Source: Acinetobacter nosocomialis
Lineage (GTDB): Bacteria; Pseudomonadota; Gammaproteobacteria; Pseudomonadales; Moraxellaceae
Direction: 5' to 3'
Length of the DNA stretch: 64,000 bases
Assembly: GCA_025736915.1 (NCBI GenBank)
Contig: CP107049.1
Location: 372,001-436,000 of the forward strand
Shown here: positions 17,935 to 27,407 of the stretch, one piece after another
Position numbering within the stretch: position 1 is the stretch's first letter
Layout of the letters: every line of letters begins with the position of its first letter
Program-made: the position numbers and the translations under genes
Notes under the pieces: generated by a model
Told to the model about the DNA's origin: nothing
The model's database searches: none
The model's input: only the letters and a program-made list of their open reading frames with translations

Positions 17935-19194
17935 TTAGAACCAGCCTTTACGTCCTTTTAAAATTTGGTCAGTGCAACGTAAGGCTTCTTGAGTAAGCCC
18001 CCACAAACGGTAATCGCCCGTGATTGAACCAATCTGGAAGTTATGAGTATAGGCAAAACTCAGGTCGCGCTCAGGATCGCACCATGCCCCTGAACCATTG
18101 TAACCAATATGTCCAAAGCCATTTTTAGCGCGCTTACCCATGGTAATAATGCGGTGATATCCTAAACGCCAATTCATCGGAATTGGCATGACACGATCAC
18201 GTGCATAACTTTGAATAGTACTGAGCTCTTTAAATATTTCTGGGCGAATAAGTTGCTGTCCATTCCATTCACCGTGATTTGCCAGCATCGCATAAATTTT
18301 AGCAAGACTATTTGCAGTAAACGTACCGTTTGCCGCCGGAATGACTGCTTGCAATCCTTCATCACTAAAGAAACTAAAATGCTTCATTCCTTTTGGAATC
18401 ATGGCATCCTGAAAATCTTGTGGATCTTGTCCAGTCCACGTAATCATTTTTTCAGAGAGTGAACTCTTGCGTGCTTGAGGCTTTTTAGGTTTTTCAACTT
18501 GGGGAGCCGCTGGTTTTTCAGGTTTTGGTTGAATAATTAAACGTGCTACACGGTCTAGCTCACTTGCAGGTATACCAAAATAAGCACCGTCTAACTGCAA
18601 CGGTTCAACAAGATATTTTTGCATGAGCTGATCTAAAGATTGACCAGTTGCTTTTTCAAGTACTCCACCGACAAGCCAACCAAATGTTAAGGCTTGATAA
18701 GCATTGCCCTCTCCTGCAAGGAATCTAGGCTTGGTGGCTGCCATCACATCTAACATATGTGACCAGTCGAGCATTTCCCTCGCACTTTCGATGATATTTC
18801 GAATATCAAACATACCACTTTGATGGCTCAGAACATGGCGTAAAGTCATTTGCTCTTTACCATTTTGAGCGAACTCAGGCCAATAGGTCGCAATCGGTTT
18901 ATCGTATTCTAAAAAACCTTCACTGACTAAAATATGCGCTAAGGTTGCAAGTACGCCTTTACCAGTAGAATAGCAAACTGCCAAAGTATCGGGTTGCCAA
19001 GCTTCAGTTTGTGATTTGAGACCTGTATAAATATCTACAACTTTCTGGCCTCTAAAATAAACCGCTAATGCAGCTCCACCTTGTCCAGTTCTAGCATCTT
19101 GAAGACGGCTAAATTGGTGGGCTAAATCAATAAAACGTTCATCTAAAATACCGTGATAGTTATGGGTATCGGCCAGTAAAATTTCTTTAATCAC
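17935..19194 (-). CDS. Serine hydrolase of the beta-lactamase/EstB family
   Basis: The active-site SxxK motif is STGK (in VCYSTGKGVLA, about residues 85-95), and YNGSGAW near 370 takes the place of the KTG-like box. The length of 419 residues and the absence of a signal peptide indicate a cytoplasmic esterase or peptidase of the class C beta-lactamase fold, not a resistance beta-lactamase. A Pro/Lys-rich insert (about residues 220-245, KPEKPAAPQ and KPKKPQARK) is unusual. The start is GTG with AAGGAA upstream. It is 71 bases after the MaoC gene, beyond a terminator. Confidence 0.82.
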   Translation of the reverse strand: MIKEILLADTHNYHGILDERFIDLAHQFSRLQDARTGQGGAALAVYFRGQKVVDIYTGLKSQTEAWQPDTLAVCYSTGKGVLATLAHILVSEGFLEYDKPIATYWPEFAQNGKEQMTLRHVLSHQSGMFDIRNIIESAREMLDWSHMLDVMAATKPRFLAGEGNAYQALTFGWLVGGVLEKATGQSLDQLMQKYLVEPLQLDGAYFGIPASELDRVARLIIQPKPEKPAAPQVEKPKKPQARKSSLSEKMITWTGQDPQDFQDAMIPKGMKHFSFFSDEGLQAVIPAANGTFTANSLAKIYAMLANHGEWNGQQLIRPEIFKELSTIQSYARDRVMPIPMNWRLGYHRIITMGKRAKNGFGHIGYNGSGAWCDPERDLSFAYTHNFQIGSITGDYRLWGLTQEALRCTDQILKGRKGWF

Positions 19195-19230
19195 ATGAAG
19201 TTCCTTGCATTTTTTGTTATTTTGCTCAAA

Positions 19231-19258
19231 AGCAGCCCAAACCTCTGTTCAGGCTGCT
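19231..19258 (-). terminator. Terminator after the MaoC gene
   Basis: A 7-bp stem AGCAGCC/GGCTGCT is followed on the minus strand by TTTTGAGC. It separates the MaoC gene from the serine hydrolase gene. Confidence 0.6.
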
Positions 19259-19265
19259 GGTATTT

Positions 19266-20120
19266 TTATAATGCTTTTACTGTTCCTGCAACGTGCGGTT
19301 TTTTCGATTTTGCATTACGGATCAAGAAATCAGTCTTTTTGTCTGTATTGGCAGTTAAAAACTCAACTTTTGATGGTAAGAACATTGGGAGCTTAAACCA
19401 GACATCTGCTTCATAAGCATTTGATAATTCAAGGTTCGCTAGCGCTTTAGCCTTGCTCCACATACCATGCGCAATGGCCTGTTTAAAACCAAATGCTTTT
19501 GCTGTAATGGCATGAATATGAATTAAGTTAAAATCACCAGACACTTTCGCATAACGGCGGCCTGTGTTTTCTAAAATATCCCACTCTGCCTTTGGAACAT
19601 AAGCTGGCGCTTGTTCTTCTTTGACTTTCTCACCTACTCTTTTCTCGACTTTTTGGCGAGATAAATAAGTCGTTAAGCCTTCCATCGCTACTTCATTGCC
19701 AACTTTTGCCGTGGTAATAAAGTCAAACTGAACACCTTTATCATGCGGTTTTAGTTCCCCAAATTTACATGACAGAGTGAGTTTTTCAGTTACACCAATT
19801 GGTCTGGTTTGTTTAATCTGGTTACGGATATGCACTAAACCTAAAATTGGAAATGGAAAGGCTTCTGCTGTCATCATGTGCATTTGTAAACTTTGAGAAA
19901 GCACAGCCAGATAAATTGCCGGTACAAAACCATTATTTTGGAAGCCACACACTTCGTTATAAGCTTTGAGATGGCTCTGATCAATTTCAAGACGGTCTAC
20001 CACATATTCAACTTGTGGCAAGATTTTTGGCCCCTGAGGCTTTTTAAAAATTAAGCCTTGTACTACTTTTGGATAAGCCAATACCGCTTTTGGTAGTTGG
20101 CTAAAATGACGAGTATTCAT
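19266..20120 (-). CDS. MaoC-like enoyl-CoA hydratase/dehydratase
   Basis: The C-terminal hot-dog domain carries DFNLIHIHAITAKAFGFKQA followed by IAHGMW, the R-specific hydratase (MaoC) pattern with the Asp/His catalytic pair, near residues 190-225. About 150 N-terminal residues form a second, degenerate hot-dog half. It should hydrate 2-enoyl-CoA or dehydrate 3-hydroxyacyl-CoA. The start at 20120 (MNTRHFSQL) has AAAGG and AGGT upstream; the in-frame start at 20174 lies in the terminator of the reductase gene. With the neighbouring reductase and thiolase it forms a fatty acyl module. Confidence 0.85.
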   Translation of the reverse strand: MNTRHFSQLPKAVLAYPKVVQGLIFKKPQGPKILPQVEYVVDRLEIDQSHLKAYNEVCGFQNNGFVPAIYLAVLSQSLQMHMMTAEAFPFPILGLVHIRNQIKQTRPIGVTEKLTLSCKFGELKPHDKGVQFDFITTAKVGNEVAMEGLTTYLSRQKVEKRVGEKVKEEQAPAYVPKAEWDILENTGRRYAKVSGDFNLIHIHAITAKAFGFKQAIAHGMWSKAKALANLELSNAYEADVWFKLPMFLPSKVEFLTANTDKKTDFLIRNAKSKKPHVAGTVKAL

Positions 20121-20152
20121 ACCTAACCTTTTATAATTTATAGATTCTTGAA

Positions 20153-20178
20153 TAAAAAAGGGATGCACAAGCACCCCT
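20153..20178 (-). terminator. Terminator between FabG-type and MaoC genes
   Basis: On the minus strand, GGGGTGC and GCATCCC pair over 7 bp with one G-U wobble and are followed by TTTTTT. The wobble pair exists only in the minus-strand RNA, which sets the direction. Confidence 0.65.
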
Positions 20179-20194
20179 ATTTAGCTAAAAGTGC

Positions 20195-21586
20195 TTAAGC
20201 GCCCAACAAGCTTTGTCCACACACACGTACAACGTTACCGTTTACACCAGTAGACGCAGTTGATGCAAACCATGCAATTGTTTCTGCTACATCAACAGGT
20301 AAACCACCTTGTTGCATTGAATTCATACGGCGACCAGCTTCACGAATTGCAAATGGAATTGCCGCAGTCATTTGAGTCTCGATAAAGCCAGGTGCTACTG
20401 CGTTAATGGTAATACCATTTTTTAAGATAGGCGCAGTAAATTTCACTAGACCAATAACACCAGCTTTAGATGCAGCATAGTTGGTTTGACCAAGGTTACC
20501 AGCAATACCACTAATTGATGATACACAAACAATGCGGCCATTTGCATTTAGACCATCGTTTTCTAACAAGTAGTCATTTACACGTTCAGCAGCAGACAAG
20601 TTAATGTTAATTACCAAGTCCCAAAGCTCTGGCTTCATGTTTGCCAAAGTTTTGTCACGAGTAATACCTGCATTATGAACGATAATATCTAAACCGCCTT
20701 GTTTTGCCGCAGCAGTTTTAATTTTTTCGCCTGCATCGGCAGCAGTAATGTCAATTGCCAATGTAGAACCACCAATGTCAGCAGCTACACGGTCAAGGTC
20801 AGCTTGTTGTTGTGGTACATCTAAACAAATAACATGAGCGCCATCACGCGCCAACACATGTGCAATTGCTTCACCAATACCACGGCTCGCACCAGTTACC
20901 AATGCAGTTTTACCAGCAAGTGGTTTTGCCCAATCAACATCAACTACATCTGCTTTAGATACACGAATTACTTGACCAGACACATAAGCTGAACGTGGAG
21001 AAAGCAAGAAACGTAAAGTTGATTCAAGGTTTGCAGCAGCACCTTCGTCTACATAAACAACTTGTGCAGTAATACCCTTTTTAAACTCTTTACCTACAGA
21101 TTTGATAAAACCTTCAAGTGCACGCTGAGCAATCGCCTGTTTTACAGTTTTTGCAGTTTCAGGCGTTGTACCAATCACAATTACACGACCAGAAGTTGCA
21201 ACTTGACGTGCAATCGGATTAAAGAATTTATAAAGTTCGTTTAACTGTTCTGAGTTTTGAATACCAGAAGCATCAAATACTACTGCTTTGAATTTTGATT
21301 CTTTGTCGCCTGCATTGAATGGGCGTAAATTTAAACCAACTTTTGCAGCTTCTTGCTGTAATGCAACATTGTTGCCTACATAACTGTCAGCATGAATATT
21401 GCTAAGTACTTGTGCAATCGCACCAGACAATACACTTGATGGCGCTGCGCCAACCAATACTGCACCATTCACTACTGGCTGAGCACTTTCAAAACGCTCT
21501 AATGCAACTGGTGATGGTAAACCCAGATTTTTAACAACGAATTTACCAATAGGAGATTGCGTAAATGCTTGGTATTGATCAGTCAT
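20195..21586 (-). CDS. High-molecular-weight 3-oxoacyl-ACP/CoA reductase (FabG4-like)
   Basis: The 463-residue protein joins a flavodoxin-like N-terminal Rossmann half (about 1-205) to a C-terminal short-chain dehydrogenase domain. The latter has the NAD(P) motif GASRGIGEAIA (about 232), the NAG segment HNAGITRD (about 300) and the catalytic YAASKAG (about 372). This layout matches the long FabG proteins such as mycobacterial FabG4, which reduce 3-oxoacyl-CoA with NADH. It is divergent from a thiolase gene and upstream of a MaoC hydratase, so the three likely work on the same acyl-CoA pathway. Confidence 0.9.
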   Translation of the reverse strand: MTDQYQAFTQSPIGKFVVKNLGLPSPVALERFESAQPVVNGAVLVGAAPSSVLSGAIAQVLSNIHADSYVGNNVALQQEAAKVGLNLRPFNAGDKESKFKAVVFDASGIQNSEQLNELYKFFNPIARQVATSGRVIVIGTTPETAKTVKQAIAQRALEGFIKSVGKEFKKGITAQVVYVDEGAAANLESTLRFLLSPRSAYVSGQVIRVSKADVVDVDWAKPLAGKTALVTGASRGIGEAIAHVLARDGAHVICLDVPQQQADLDRVAADIGGSTLAIDITAADAGEKIKTAAAKQGGLDIIVHNAGITRDKTLANMKPELWDLVININLSAAERVNDYLLENDGLNANGRIVCVSSISGIAGNLGQTNYAASKAGVIGLVKFTAPILKNGITINAVAPGFIETQMTAAIPFAIREAGRRMNSMQQGGLPVDVAETIAWFASTASTGVNGNVVRVCGQSLLGA

Positions 21587-21821
21587 GATTATTATCTCTC
21601 AAAGAAATGAATTTTCTACGACAGGCTTCATTATGTTATGAGATGGACAGAAACAATATGAAATCAGTCGTTCATTAGAGTTACTCCAAATCATACTTGA
21701 GTTCATCTTTGGATGTCTTGACCTGAATGCTATCTACAATGTCATTCTAGTCAATACAGGTCTATTTGAATTGTGTTAAGGTAGCTTACAAGAATATCGT
21801 TATTATGCTTGGAAAAGCCTT

Positions 21822-23390
21822 ATGAGCAAAACAACTCAAGAAAATCCAGCAGTCGAGAATTCTGCTCAGGAAAAAGTGTCAAATACATCAAAGTCGGCTT
21901 CTAACACGGCTAAGCGTAACAGCACTACTCCTAAAGCAGCAACTAATACACAAAAAACGACACGTACTCGTTCAACGACTGCACCTGCACGTAGCCCTCG
22001 TAGTAAGAGCGCTGCTTCAGCAACCCCGTCTACATCTTCAAATGTAGCTGCAGCACCAAAAGCAACAAAAACCAAACCTTCTGTTCAACAGGATAAAACC
22101 ATGAGTCAAAACACTGTTCGCCGCGTTGCAATTATTGGTGGCAACCGTATTCCATTTGCACGTTCAAATACTGCTTATTTCAAAGCGTCTAATTCTGACA
22201 TGCTGACAGCAGCATTGAATGGTTTGGTTGAACGCTTTAATTTACAAGGTAAGCGTATTGGTGAGGTTGTTGCGGGCGCTGTTTTAAAACACAGCCGTGA
22301 TTTCAACATGACTCGTGAAGTTGTACTGAGCACAGATCTTGCTCCTGAAACTCCTGCTTATGACATTCAAATTGCATGTGGTACAGGTTTACAAGCAGCA
22401 TTTGTCGTTGCCAACAAAATTGCACTTGGTCAAATCGACGTAGGTATTGCAGGTGGTGTAGATACAACTTCTGATGCGCCGATTGCTGTAGGTGATGGCT
22501 TACGTAAAGTTTTACTTGAGCTCAATGTTGCTAAAACGGGTAAAGACCGCCTTAAAGCTTTAACAAAAATTGATTTTAAAAAGCTTCTTGATGCACCAAG
22601 CAACGGTGAACCACGTACTGGCCTTTCAATGGGTGAACACCAAGCAATTACTGCTTTAGAATGGGGTATCACTCGTGAAGCACAAGACGAGCTAGCTGCA
22701 AGCAGCCATCAAAAACTTGCTGCTGCTTATGAGCGTGGTTTCTTTGATGACTTAATGACTCCTTTCTTAGGTCTTAACCGTGACAACAACTTACGAGCAG
22801 ACAGTACAGTTGAAAAACTTGCTAAGTTAAAACCAGTTTTCGGTAAAGGCGAAACTGCAACAATGACTGCAGGTAACTCAACTCCGTTAACTGACGGTGC
22901 TTCTGTTGTATTGCTTGCATCTGAAGAATGGGCAAAAGAAAACGGTCATGAAGTTTTAGCTTACCTTTCTTTCTCTGAAACAGCAGCTGTTGATTTCATT
23001 GGCAAAAATGGTCCTAAAGAAGGTTTGTTAATGGCTCCTGCTTATGCAGTACCTCGTATGCTTAAGCGCGCTAACCTTAAACTTCAAGATTTCGATTTCT
23101 ACGAAATCCATGAAGCATTTGCATCTCAAGTGTTATCTACATTGAAAGCTTGGGAAGATGAAAAATTCTGTAAAGAACGTCTTGGCTTAGATGCACCTTT
23201 AGGTTCAATTGACCGTTCTAAACTTAACGTAAATGGTTCATCTTTAGGTGCAGGTCACCCATTTGCTGCAACTGGTGGCCGTATCTTGGCTACTGCTGCG
23301 AAATTGATTAATCAAAAAGGTTCAGGTCGTGCATTAATCTCGATCTGTACAGCAGGTGGTGAAGGCGTTGTAGCAATCGTAGAGAAATAA
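21822..23390 (+). CDS. Acetyl-CoA C-acyltransferase (FadI-like thiolase) with long N-terminal extension
   Basis: The thiolase core starts near residue 94 (VRRVAIIGGNRIPFARS). It has the nucleophile Cys in QIACGTGLQAAF (about 184), YEIHEAFA (about 428), GHPFAATGG (about 480) and the second Cys in ISICTAGGEG (about 508). The HEAFA variant and length suggest FadI type. It cleaves 3-oxoacyl-CoA or condenses acetyl-CoA. Residues 1-93 are Ser/Thr/Ala/Lys/Pro-rich and disordered-looking. An internal ATG at 22101 has a perfect AGGA seven bases upstream and would give the ordinary thiolase alone, so two forms are possible. Confidence 0.9.
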   Translation: MSKTTQENPAVENSAQEKVSNTSKSASNTAKRNSTTPKAATNTQKTTRTRSTTAPARSPRSKSAASATPSTSSNVAAAPKATKTKPSVQQDKTMSQNTVRRVAIIGGNRIPFARSNTAYFKASNSDMLTAALNGLVERFNLQGKRIGEVVAGAVLKHSRDFNMTREVVLSTDLAPETPAYDIQIACGTGLQAAFVVANKIALGQIDVGIAGGVDTTSDAPIAVGDGLRKVLLELNVAKTGKDRLKALTKIDFKKLLDAPSNGEPRTGLSMGEHQAITALEWGITREAQDELAASSHQKLAAAYERGFFDDLMTPFLGLNRDNNLRADSTVEKLAKLKPVFGKGETATMTAGNSTPLTDGASVVLLASEEWAKENGHEVLAYLSFSETAAVDFIGKNGPKEGLLMAPAYAVPRMLKRANLKLQDFDFYEIHEAFASQVLSTLKAWEDEKFCKERLGLDAPLGSIDRSKLNVNGSSLGAGHPFAATGGRILATAAKLINQKGSGRALISICTAGGEGVVAIVEK

Positions 23391-23405
23391 TTTTACGACT
23401 CACCT

Positions 23406-23433
23406 AAAAAAGCACCCTGATGGGTGCTTTTTT
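23406..23433 (+). terminator. Terminator after the thiolase gene
   Basis: AAAAAGCACCC pairs with GGGTGCTTTTT across a short TGAT-type loop and ends in a T run; it can also serve the convergent aceI gene. Confidence 0.9.
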
Positions 23434-23450
23434 ACTTTAACTAGTTAATT

Positions 23451-23885
23451 TTAATGAAGTGATGCAGCTTTAGCATTTGGGAAAAACTTATCTTCAATAT
23501 GGTCATAGCACCACTGGAAAATAAAGGTATAAACCAAAATACATAAGGTTAAGCCAATATCTAAAATAAATGCATCAATCACTGTCATCTGCATCATATA
23601 TGCAATCATTGGAACAGTCGCAATCAGCAAACCACCCTCAAAACCAATTGCATGTAAAATCCGCACAGGCATCGTTCTTTCCCAATTATATTTATGCTCT
23701 ACTTTTTCGAAATAGTGGTTAAAAATCATATTCCAGAAAACTGAAACCACTGCCATAAACACACCAAGTGTTCCGGTCACTTCCATCGGCATGTCAAAAA
23801 TAAAACTTAATGCAATCGCAATGATGACCAATAAAATTCCTTCATAACTGATTGCATGAATGAGTCTTCTCTTGGAAATCAACAT
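23451..23885 (-). CDS. aceI: PACE-family chlorhexidine efflux protein AceI
   Basis: From the Met at 23885 the protein has 144 residues with four membrane segments in two bacterial-transmembrane-pair domains, each beginning with an R-x-L/I-HA-x-x-x-E pattern (RRLIHAISYEG, VRILHAIGFEG). With this start the first conserved Glu is residue 15, the functional Glu reported for AceI, which supports both identity and start; a frame from 24011 would add 42 residues and overlap aceR. AceI exports chlorhexidine and short-chain diamines such as cadaverine and putrescine. It is divergent from the LysR regulator. Confidence 0.92.
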   Translation of the reverse strand: MLISKRRLIHAISYEGILLVIIAIALSFIFDMPMEVTGTLGVFMAVVSVFWNMIFNHYFEKVEHKYNWERTMPVRILHAIGFEGGLLIATVPMIAYMMQMTVIDAFILDIGLTLCILVYTFIFQWCYDHIEDKFFPNAKAASLH

Positions 23886-23975
23886 TTTTAAATACTCAAT
23901 AATTACTTGGATAATGTGCATTTTATTTTTATAATTTTGATTAATCCAATTAGGTTCTTTCAGTTTTTTTGACAG

Positions 23976-24869
23976 ATGAATATTAATCAAGAACAATTGC
24001 TCATGTTCCAAGCCGTTATGGAAACAGGTTCATTTTCAGCAGCAGCACGCAAACTTGGAAAAGTTCCTTCTGCTGTAAGCATGTCTATTGCTAATTTAGA
24101 AATCGATTTGAACCTGACATTATTTGAACGTAAAGGCCGTGAACCTACCCCAACAGCTGAAGCACGAGTGCTATATGAAAAAACGGCGCAACTATTAATT
24201 GAAATGAATCAATGGAAACAACACGCCCATGCATTAAGTACTGGTCTAGAACCAAACCTCACTATTGTTGTGGTGTCTGAGCTGCTACATACCAATTGGA
24301 CCGACTATGTTTGCCTATTAGAAAGCCGCTTCCCTGACCTACAAATTAATATTGTGTCTGCCCCTCAAGAGGATGCACTTCACATGTTACTAGATGGCTC
24401 TGCCCAACTGGCCCTTATGTTTGAACGTGAACATTTAGACAATAGAGAGCAGTTTGTAGAACTCAAACGTGAAGCTTTAATTCCTGTTATTTCAAAAACC
24501 CATCCGCTCGCAAGCCAAGAGCATGTTTCTTATGAGCAGATTTTGGGTACGAGACAAATTGTGGTGGCAAGTCGAGATGAAACGTTAAAACCTGAATTAT
24601 TATTTTCAAAATATTACTGGCGTACAGACAACCACCACTCTGCATGCCTAATGATTTTACGTAATTTGGGTTGGGGGGTACTGCCACAAGAGATGTTTAA
24701 AGAAAACCCTGAATTAAACAACAAGCTAAAAGCATTAGATGTATTTGATTTTACACCGCGTTTTGAATATTACGTCGACTTAGTTTGGAGTCGTGAAAAT
24801 GAACTTGGTGCTGCTGCCAGGTTTTTGATTGACTATATTCGCGATAAGCGAATGCAGCAGGTCCCTTAA
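23976..24869 (+). CDS. aceR: LysR-type activator AceR
   Basis: The LysR helix-turn-helix is visible (LLMFQAVMETGSFSAAARKL, then PSAVSMSIANLE, about residues 8-45), followed by the periplasmic-binding-protein-like effector domain; length 297 residues is normal. It is divergent from aceI with 90 bases between starts, and AceR is the known LysR activator of aceI in A. baumannii, responding to diamines and chlorhexidine. The intergenic part is AT-rich; I could not fix a T-N11-A site with certainty. Confidence 0.87.
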   Translation: MNINQEQLLMFQAVMETGSFSAAARKLGKVPSAVSMSIANLEIDLNLTLFERKGREPTPTAEARVLYEKTAQLLIEMNQWKQHAHALSTGLEPNLTIVVVSELLHTNWTDYVCLLESRFPDLQINIVSAPQEDALHMLLDGSAQLALMFEREHLDNREQFVELKREALIPVISKTHPLASQEHVSYEQILGTRQIVVASRDETLKPELLFSKYYWRTDNHHSACLMILRNLGWGVLPQEMFKENPELNNKLKALDVFDFTPRFEYYVDLVWSRENELGAAARFLIDYIRDKRMQQVP

Positions 24870-24999
24870 AATAATTTCAATTTAGATGCACAACATAAAC
24901 GTTTTTCTTTGAAACATAACAATTGATATATCGACAGTATGGATAGAGTTTGTGCTATAAAGAAAACATAAGATTTATTACTGAAGATGTTGAATATCA

Positions 25000-25989
25000 A
25001 TGACTCATACAGCACTTGACCAATTAAAAACATTAACGACCGTTGTTGCTGACAGTAGCGACCTTGATGCCATTCGTAAATTTCGTCCCTTAGATGCTAC
25101 AACGAATCCTTCATTAATTACGGCAGCGGCGGAACAACCAGAAAGTAAAGAGCTGATTGAAGATGCTTATTATCAAGCCAAAGAAGAAGGCTATAAAAGT
25201 GATGAGTTGATTGAAAGAACCATTGATATTTTAACCGTAAAATTTGGCGTAGAAATTTTAAAACTCATTGAAGGCCGTGTTTCGACAGAAGTTGATGCTG
25301 CCCTTTCATATGACACCGAAGCAACCATTAAAAAAGCGCATGAATTATGTGAACTTTACAAAGGTTATGGTATTGATCAGTCACGTATTTTGATTAAAAT
25401 CGCGTCGACTTGGGAAGGTATTCAAGCTGCTAAGGTACTTGAAGCTGAAGGGATCGCTTGTAACCTGACTCTCCTTTTCGGTTTGCATCAAGCGCAAGCA
25501 TGCGCAGATGCAAAAGTGACTTTAATCTCACCATTTGTCGGCCGTATCTTAGACTGGTACAAAAAGGCTGAAGGTGTAGATGCCTACCCAATCGAAAAAG
25601 ACCCAGGTGTGGTTTCAGTTAAAAAAATCTACACTTACTACAAGCAGCAAAATATTCCAACTCAAGTGATGGGTGCGAGCTTCCGTAGTATCGATCAAGT
25701 GCTTGGCCTTGCAGGATGTGATTTGCTAACGATTTCACCGGGGCTACTTACCCAGCTTGAGCAAGATACACGTACAGTTGATGCAGCTCTTGATGCGACT
25801 AAATCAAAACAAGCAGAGGCTATTGTTAGACCTGCTCAGAATGAACAAAGCTTTAAAGACGAACTTAATCATGACTTAATGGCATTCCAACTTTTACAAG
25901 GTGGTGTTGATGGTTTTATTAAAGCTCGTGACCAATTAAGTTCTTTATTACGTCAATCTTTTGGAATTGATGCAGAAATTAAACCTTAA
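25000..25989 (+). CDS. tal: Transaldolase
   Basis: Transaldolase moves a dihydroxyacetone unit between sugar phosphates in the non-oxidative pentose phosphate pathway. The first signature is DATTNPSLI (about residue 31), and the Schiff-base Lys is in RILIKIASTWEG (about 130). The C-terminal QLLQGGVDGF region and the length of 329 residues fit the TalB-type class I enzyme. It is cytoplasmic and monocistronic: a strong terminator follows within 30 bases of the stop. Confidence 0.95.
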   Translation: MTHTALDQLKTLTTVVADSSDLDAIRKFRPLDATTNPSLITAAAEQPESKELIEDAYYQAKEEGYKSDELIERTIDILTVKFGVEILKLIEGRVSTEVDAALSYDTEATIKKAHELCELYKGYGIDQSRILIKIASTWEGIQAAKVLEAEGIACNLTLLFGLHQAQACADAKVTLISPFVGRILDWYKKAEGVDAYPIEKDPGVVSVKKIYTYYKQQNIPTQVMGASFRSIDQVLGLAGCDLLTISPGLLTQLEQDTRTVDAALDATKSKQAEAIVRPAQNEQSFKDELNHDLMAFQLLQGGVDGFIKARDQLSSLLRQSFGIDAEIKP

Positions 25990-26014
25990 AAAACTGCACT
26001 TTTCATACAAAATC

Positions 26015-26051
26015 ACCGATTTTTGTTATCATGGCAAAAATCGGTTTTTTA
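26015..26051 (+). terminator. Terminator after transaldolase
   Basis: ACCGATTTTTG pairs with CAAAAATCGGT (11 bp, 9-base loop) and is followed by a T run. It ends only about 12 bases before the next gene's start codon. Confidence 0.85.
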
Positions 26052-26062
26052 TTGGGTTTCTT

Positions 26063-26713
26063 GTGTTCGGCATAACAGATATAACAACATATATTATTGG
26101 TACATTCCTAATTGTGTTATTGCCAGGACCCAACTCTCTATATGTGATGTCAATTGCTTCACGTTACGGCATTAAAACAGGATATATGGGTGCACTTGGT
26201 ATTTTTACTGGTGATCTTATTTTAATGCTCTGTACCGTACTGGGTGCTGCTTCTTTATTAAAAGCATTTCCTTGGGTTTTTATTATTCTTAAGCTCGTCG
26301 GTGCACTTTATCTGTCCTATTTAGGGTTTAAGCTTTTACAAGGCAGTATTCAACGTTGGAAACTACGTAATCAACCACAACCAGAAATGGCTGATTTACC
26401 TACTTTAGATAAAATTCACCCTTATAAAACCGCCTTAAGTATTAGTTTACTTAACCCTAAAGCGATTTTATTTTTCTTGTCTTTCTTTGTTCAGTTTATT
26501 AATCCAGATTACACTTATCCAGCTTTAAGTTTTTTAATTTTAGCGGTTATTTTACAAATTATTAGCTTTAGCTATTTAACAGCGCTTATTTTCTCTGGAA
26601 TTAAGCTCTCGGCATTTTTTAAACAAAACCATAAAATTGCAGCAAGTAGTATTTTCTTGGTTGGCATTTTATTTTTTGGATTTGGGTTAAAGTTGGCAAC
26701 TTCAACGATGTAA
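26063..26713 (+). CDS. LysE/RhtB-family amino acid exporter, LeuE-like
   Basis: Six hydrophobic segments and the family motif IVLLPGPNSLYVM (about residues 12-24), the mid LSYLGFKLLQG and the conserved LLNPKAILFFLSFFVQFI are present. The sequence resembles E. coli LeuE, an exporter of leucine and related amino acids. The start is placed at the GTG at 26063, giving 216 residues in register with LeuE; the in-frame ATG at 25961 is inside the transaldolase gene and would add a non-homologous stretch encoded by the terminator. The ribosome site is weak. A convergent Lrp-type gene lies downstream. Confidence 0.85.
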   Translation: MFGITDITTYIIGTFLIVLLPGPNSLYVMSIASRYGIKTGYMGALGIFTGDLILMLCTVLGAASLLKAFPWVFIILKLVGALYLSYLGFKLLQGSIQRWKLRNQPQPEMADLPTLDKIHPYKTALSISLLNPKAILFFLSFFVQFINPDYTYPALSFLILAVILQIISFSYLTALIFSGIKLSAFFKQNHKIAASSIFLVGILFFGFGLKLATSTM

Positions 26714-26746
26714 TCTGCCTAGCCTATAAAGATGAACATACTTAAT

Positions 26747-27220
26747 TTAAAATGCCAGCATGCCATCTGTTTTAACTTCATTAAGTACAAAGAATGTCCT
26801 AACCTGTCTTACTCCTGGTAAGGCAATAATTTTCTCACTATGAAATCGGTTAAAAGCAGCCAAATCTTTAACACGAATTTTTAGAAAATAATCGACTTCT
26901 CCAGCAACCAGATAACATTCTAAAACATTCTCCAAACCACCTGATGCCTGTTCAAACGCTTGAAAGCTATCGGGTGTTGAGCGGTCTAGTACTACGCCCA
27001 CTAATACAATTGTTTCACGCTGTACTGTAGCTGGATTAATTCGCGCACGAACATCCAAGATTGCCCCTATTTTAAAAAGACGCTGGGTATGATTCCAACA
27101 AGATGAGGTGCTTATACCTACAAGTTTTGCCAGTTCGGCGTTACTTAAGCGTCCATTTTCTTGTAAACAACGCATAATTTTCAGATCAAGCGGTGTTAAA
27201 TTTTCAGCTTGTTCATCCAT
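26747..27220 (-). CDS. Lrp/AsnC-family regulator
   Basis: The helix-turn-helix domain (LDLKIMRCLQENGRLSNAEL, then AKLVGISTSSCWNHTQRLF) occupies about residues 11-55, followed by the RAM ligand domain with GEVDYFLKIRVKD near residue 105. The length of 157 residues is normal. It is divergent from the BenE-type transporter gene and convergent with the LeuE-like exporter; either could be its target. The effector is unknown. Confidence 0.87.
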   Translation of the reverse strand: MDEQAENLTPLDLKIMRCLQENGRLSNAELAKLVGISTSSCWNHTQRLFKIGAILDVRARINPATVQRETIVLVGVVLDRSTPDSFQAFEQASGGLENVLECYLVAGEVDYFLKIRVKDLAAFNRFHSEKIIALPGVRQVRTFFVLNEVKTDGMLAF

Positions 27221-27407
27221 AAGAACAATATCCAGTATTCATTAATTTTTATGAAATGAATAATAGCATTTATAGCTATTTAAAAAATATTATTTCATTT
27301 TTAAGATAAAAATAGAAAGCACCTTCTTAAAAAAAATTGTTAGATTTACCTAGCTGAAAATGTAGGCAGAAACATATTAATTTTTCAGGGATTTAGAACA
27401 TTTAGCC

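Noticed and set aside
17935..19194. Class C beta-lactamase resistance gene
   Set aside because: No signal peptide and no KTG box; it fits the EstB-type cytoplasmic hydrolases of the same fold.
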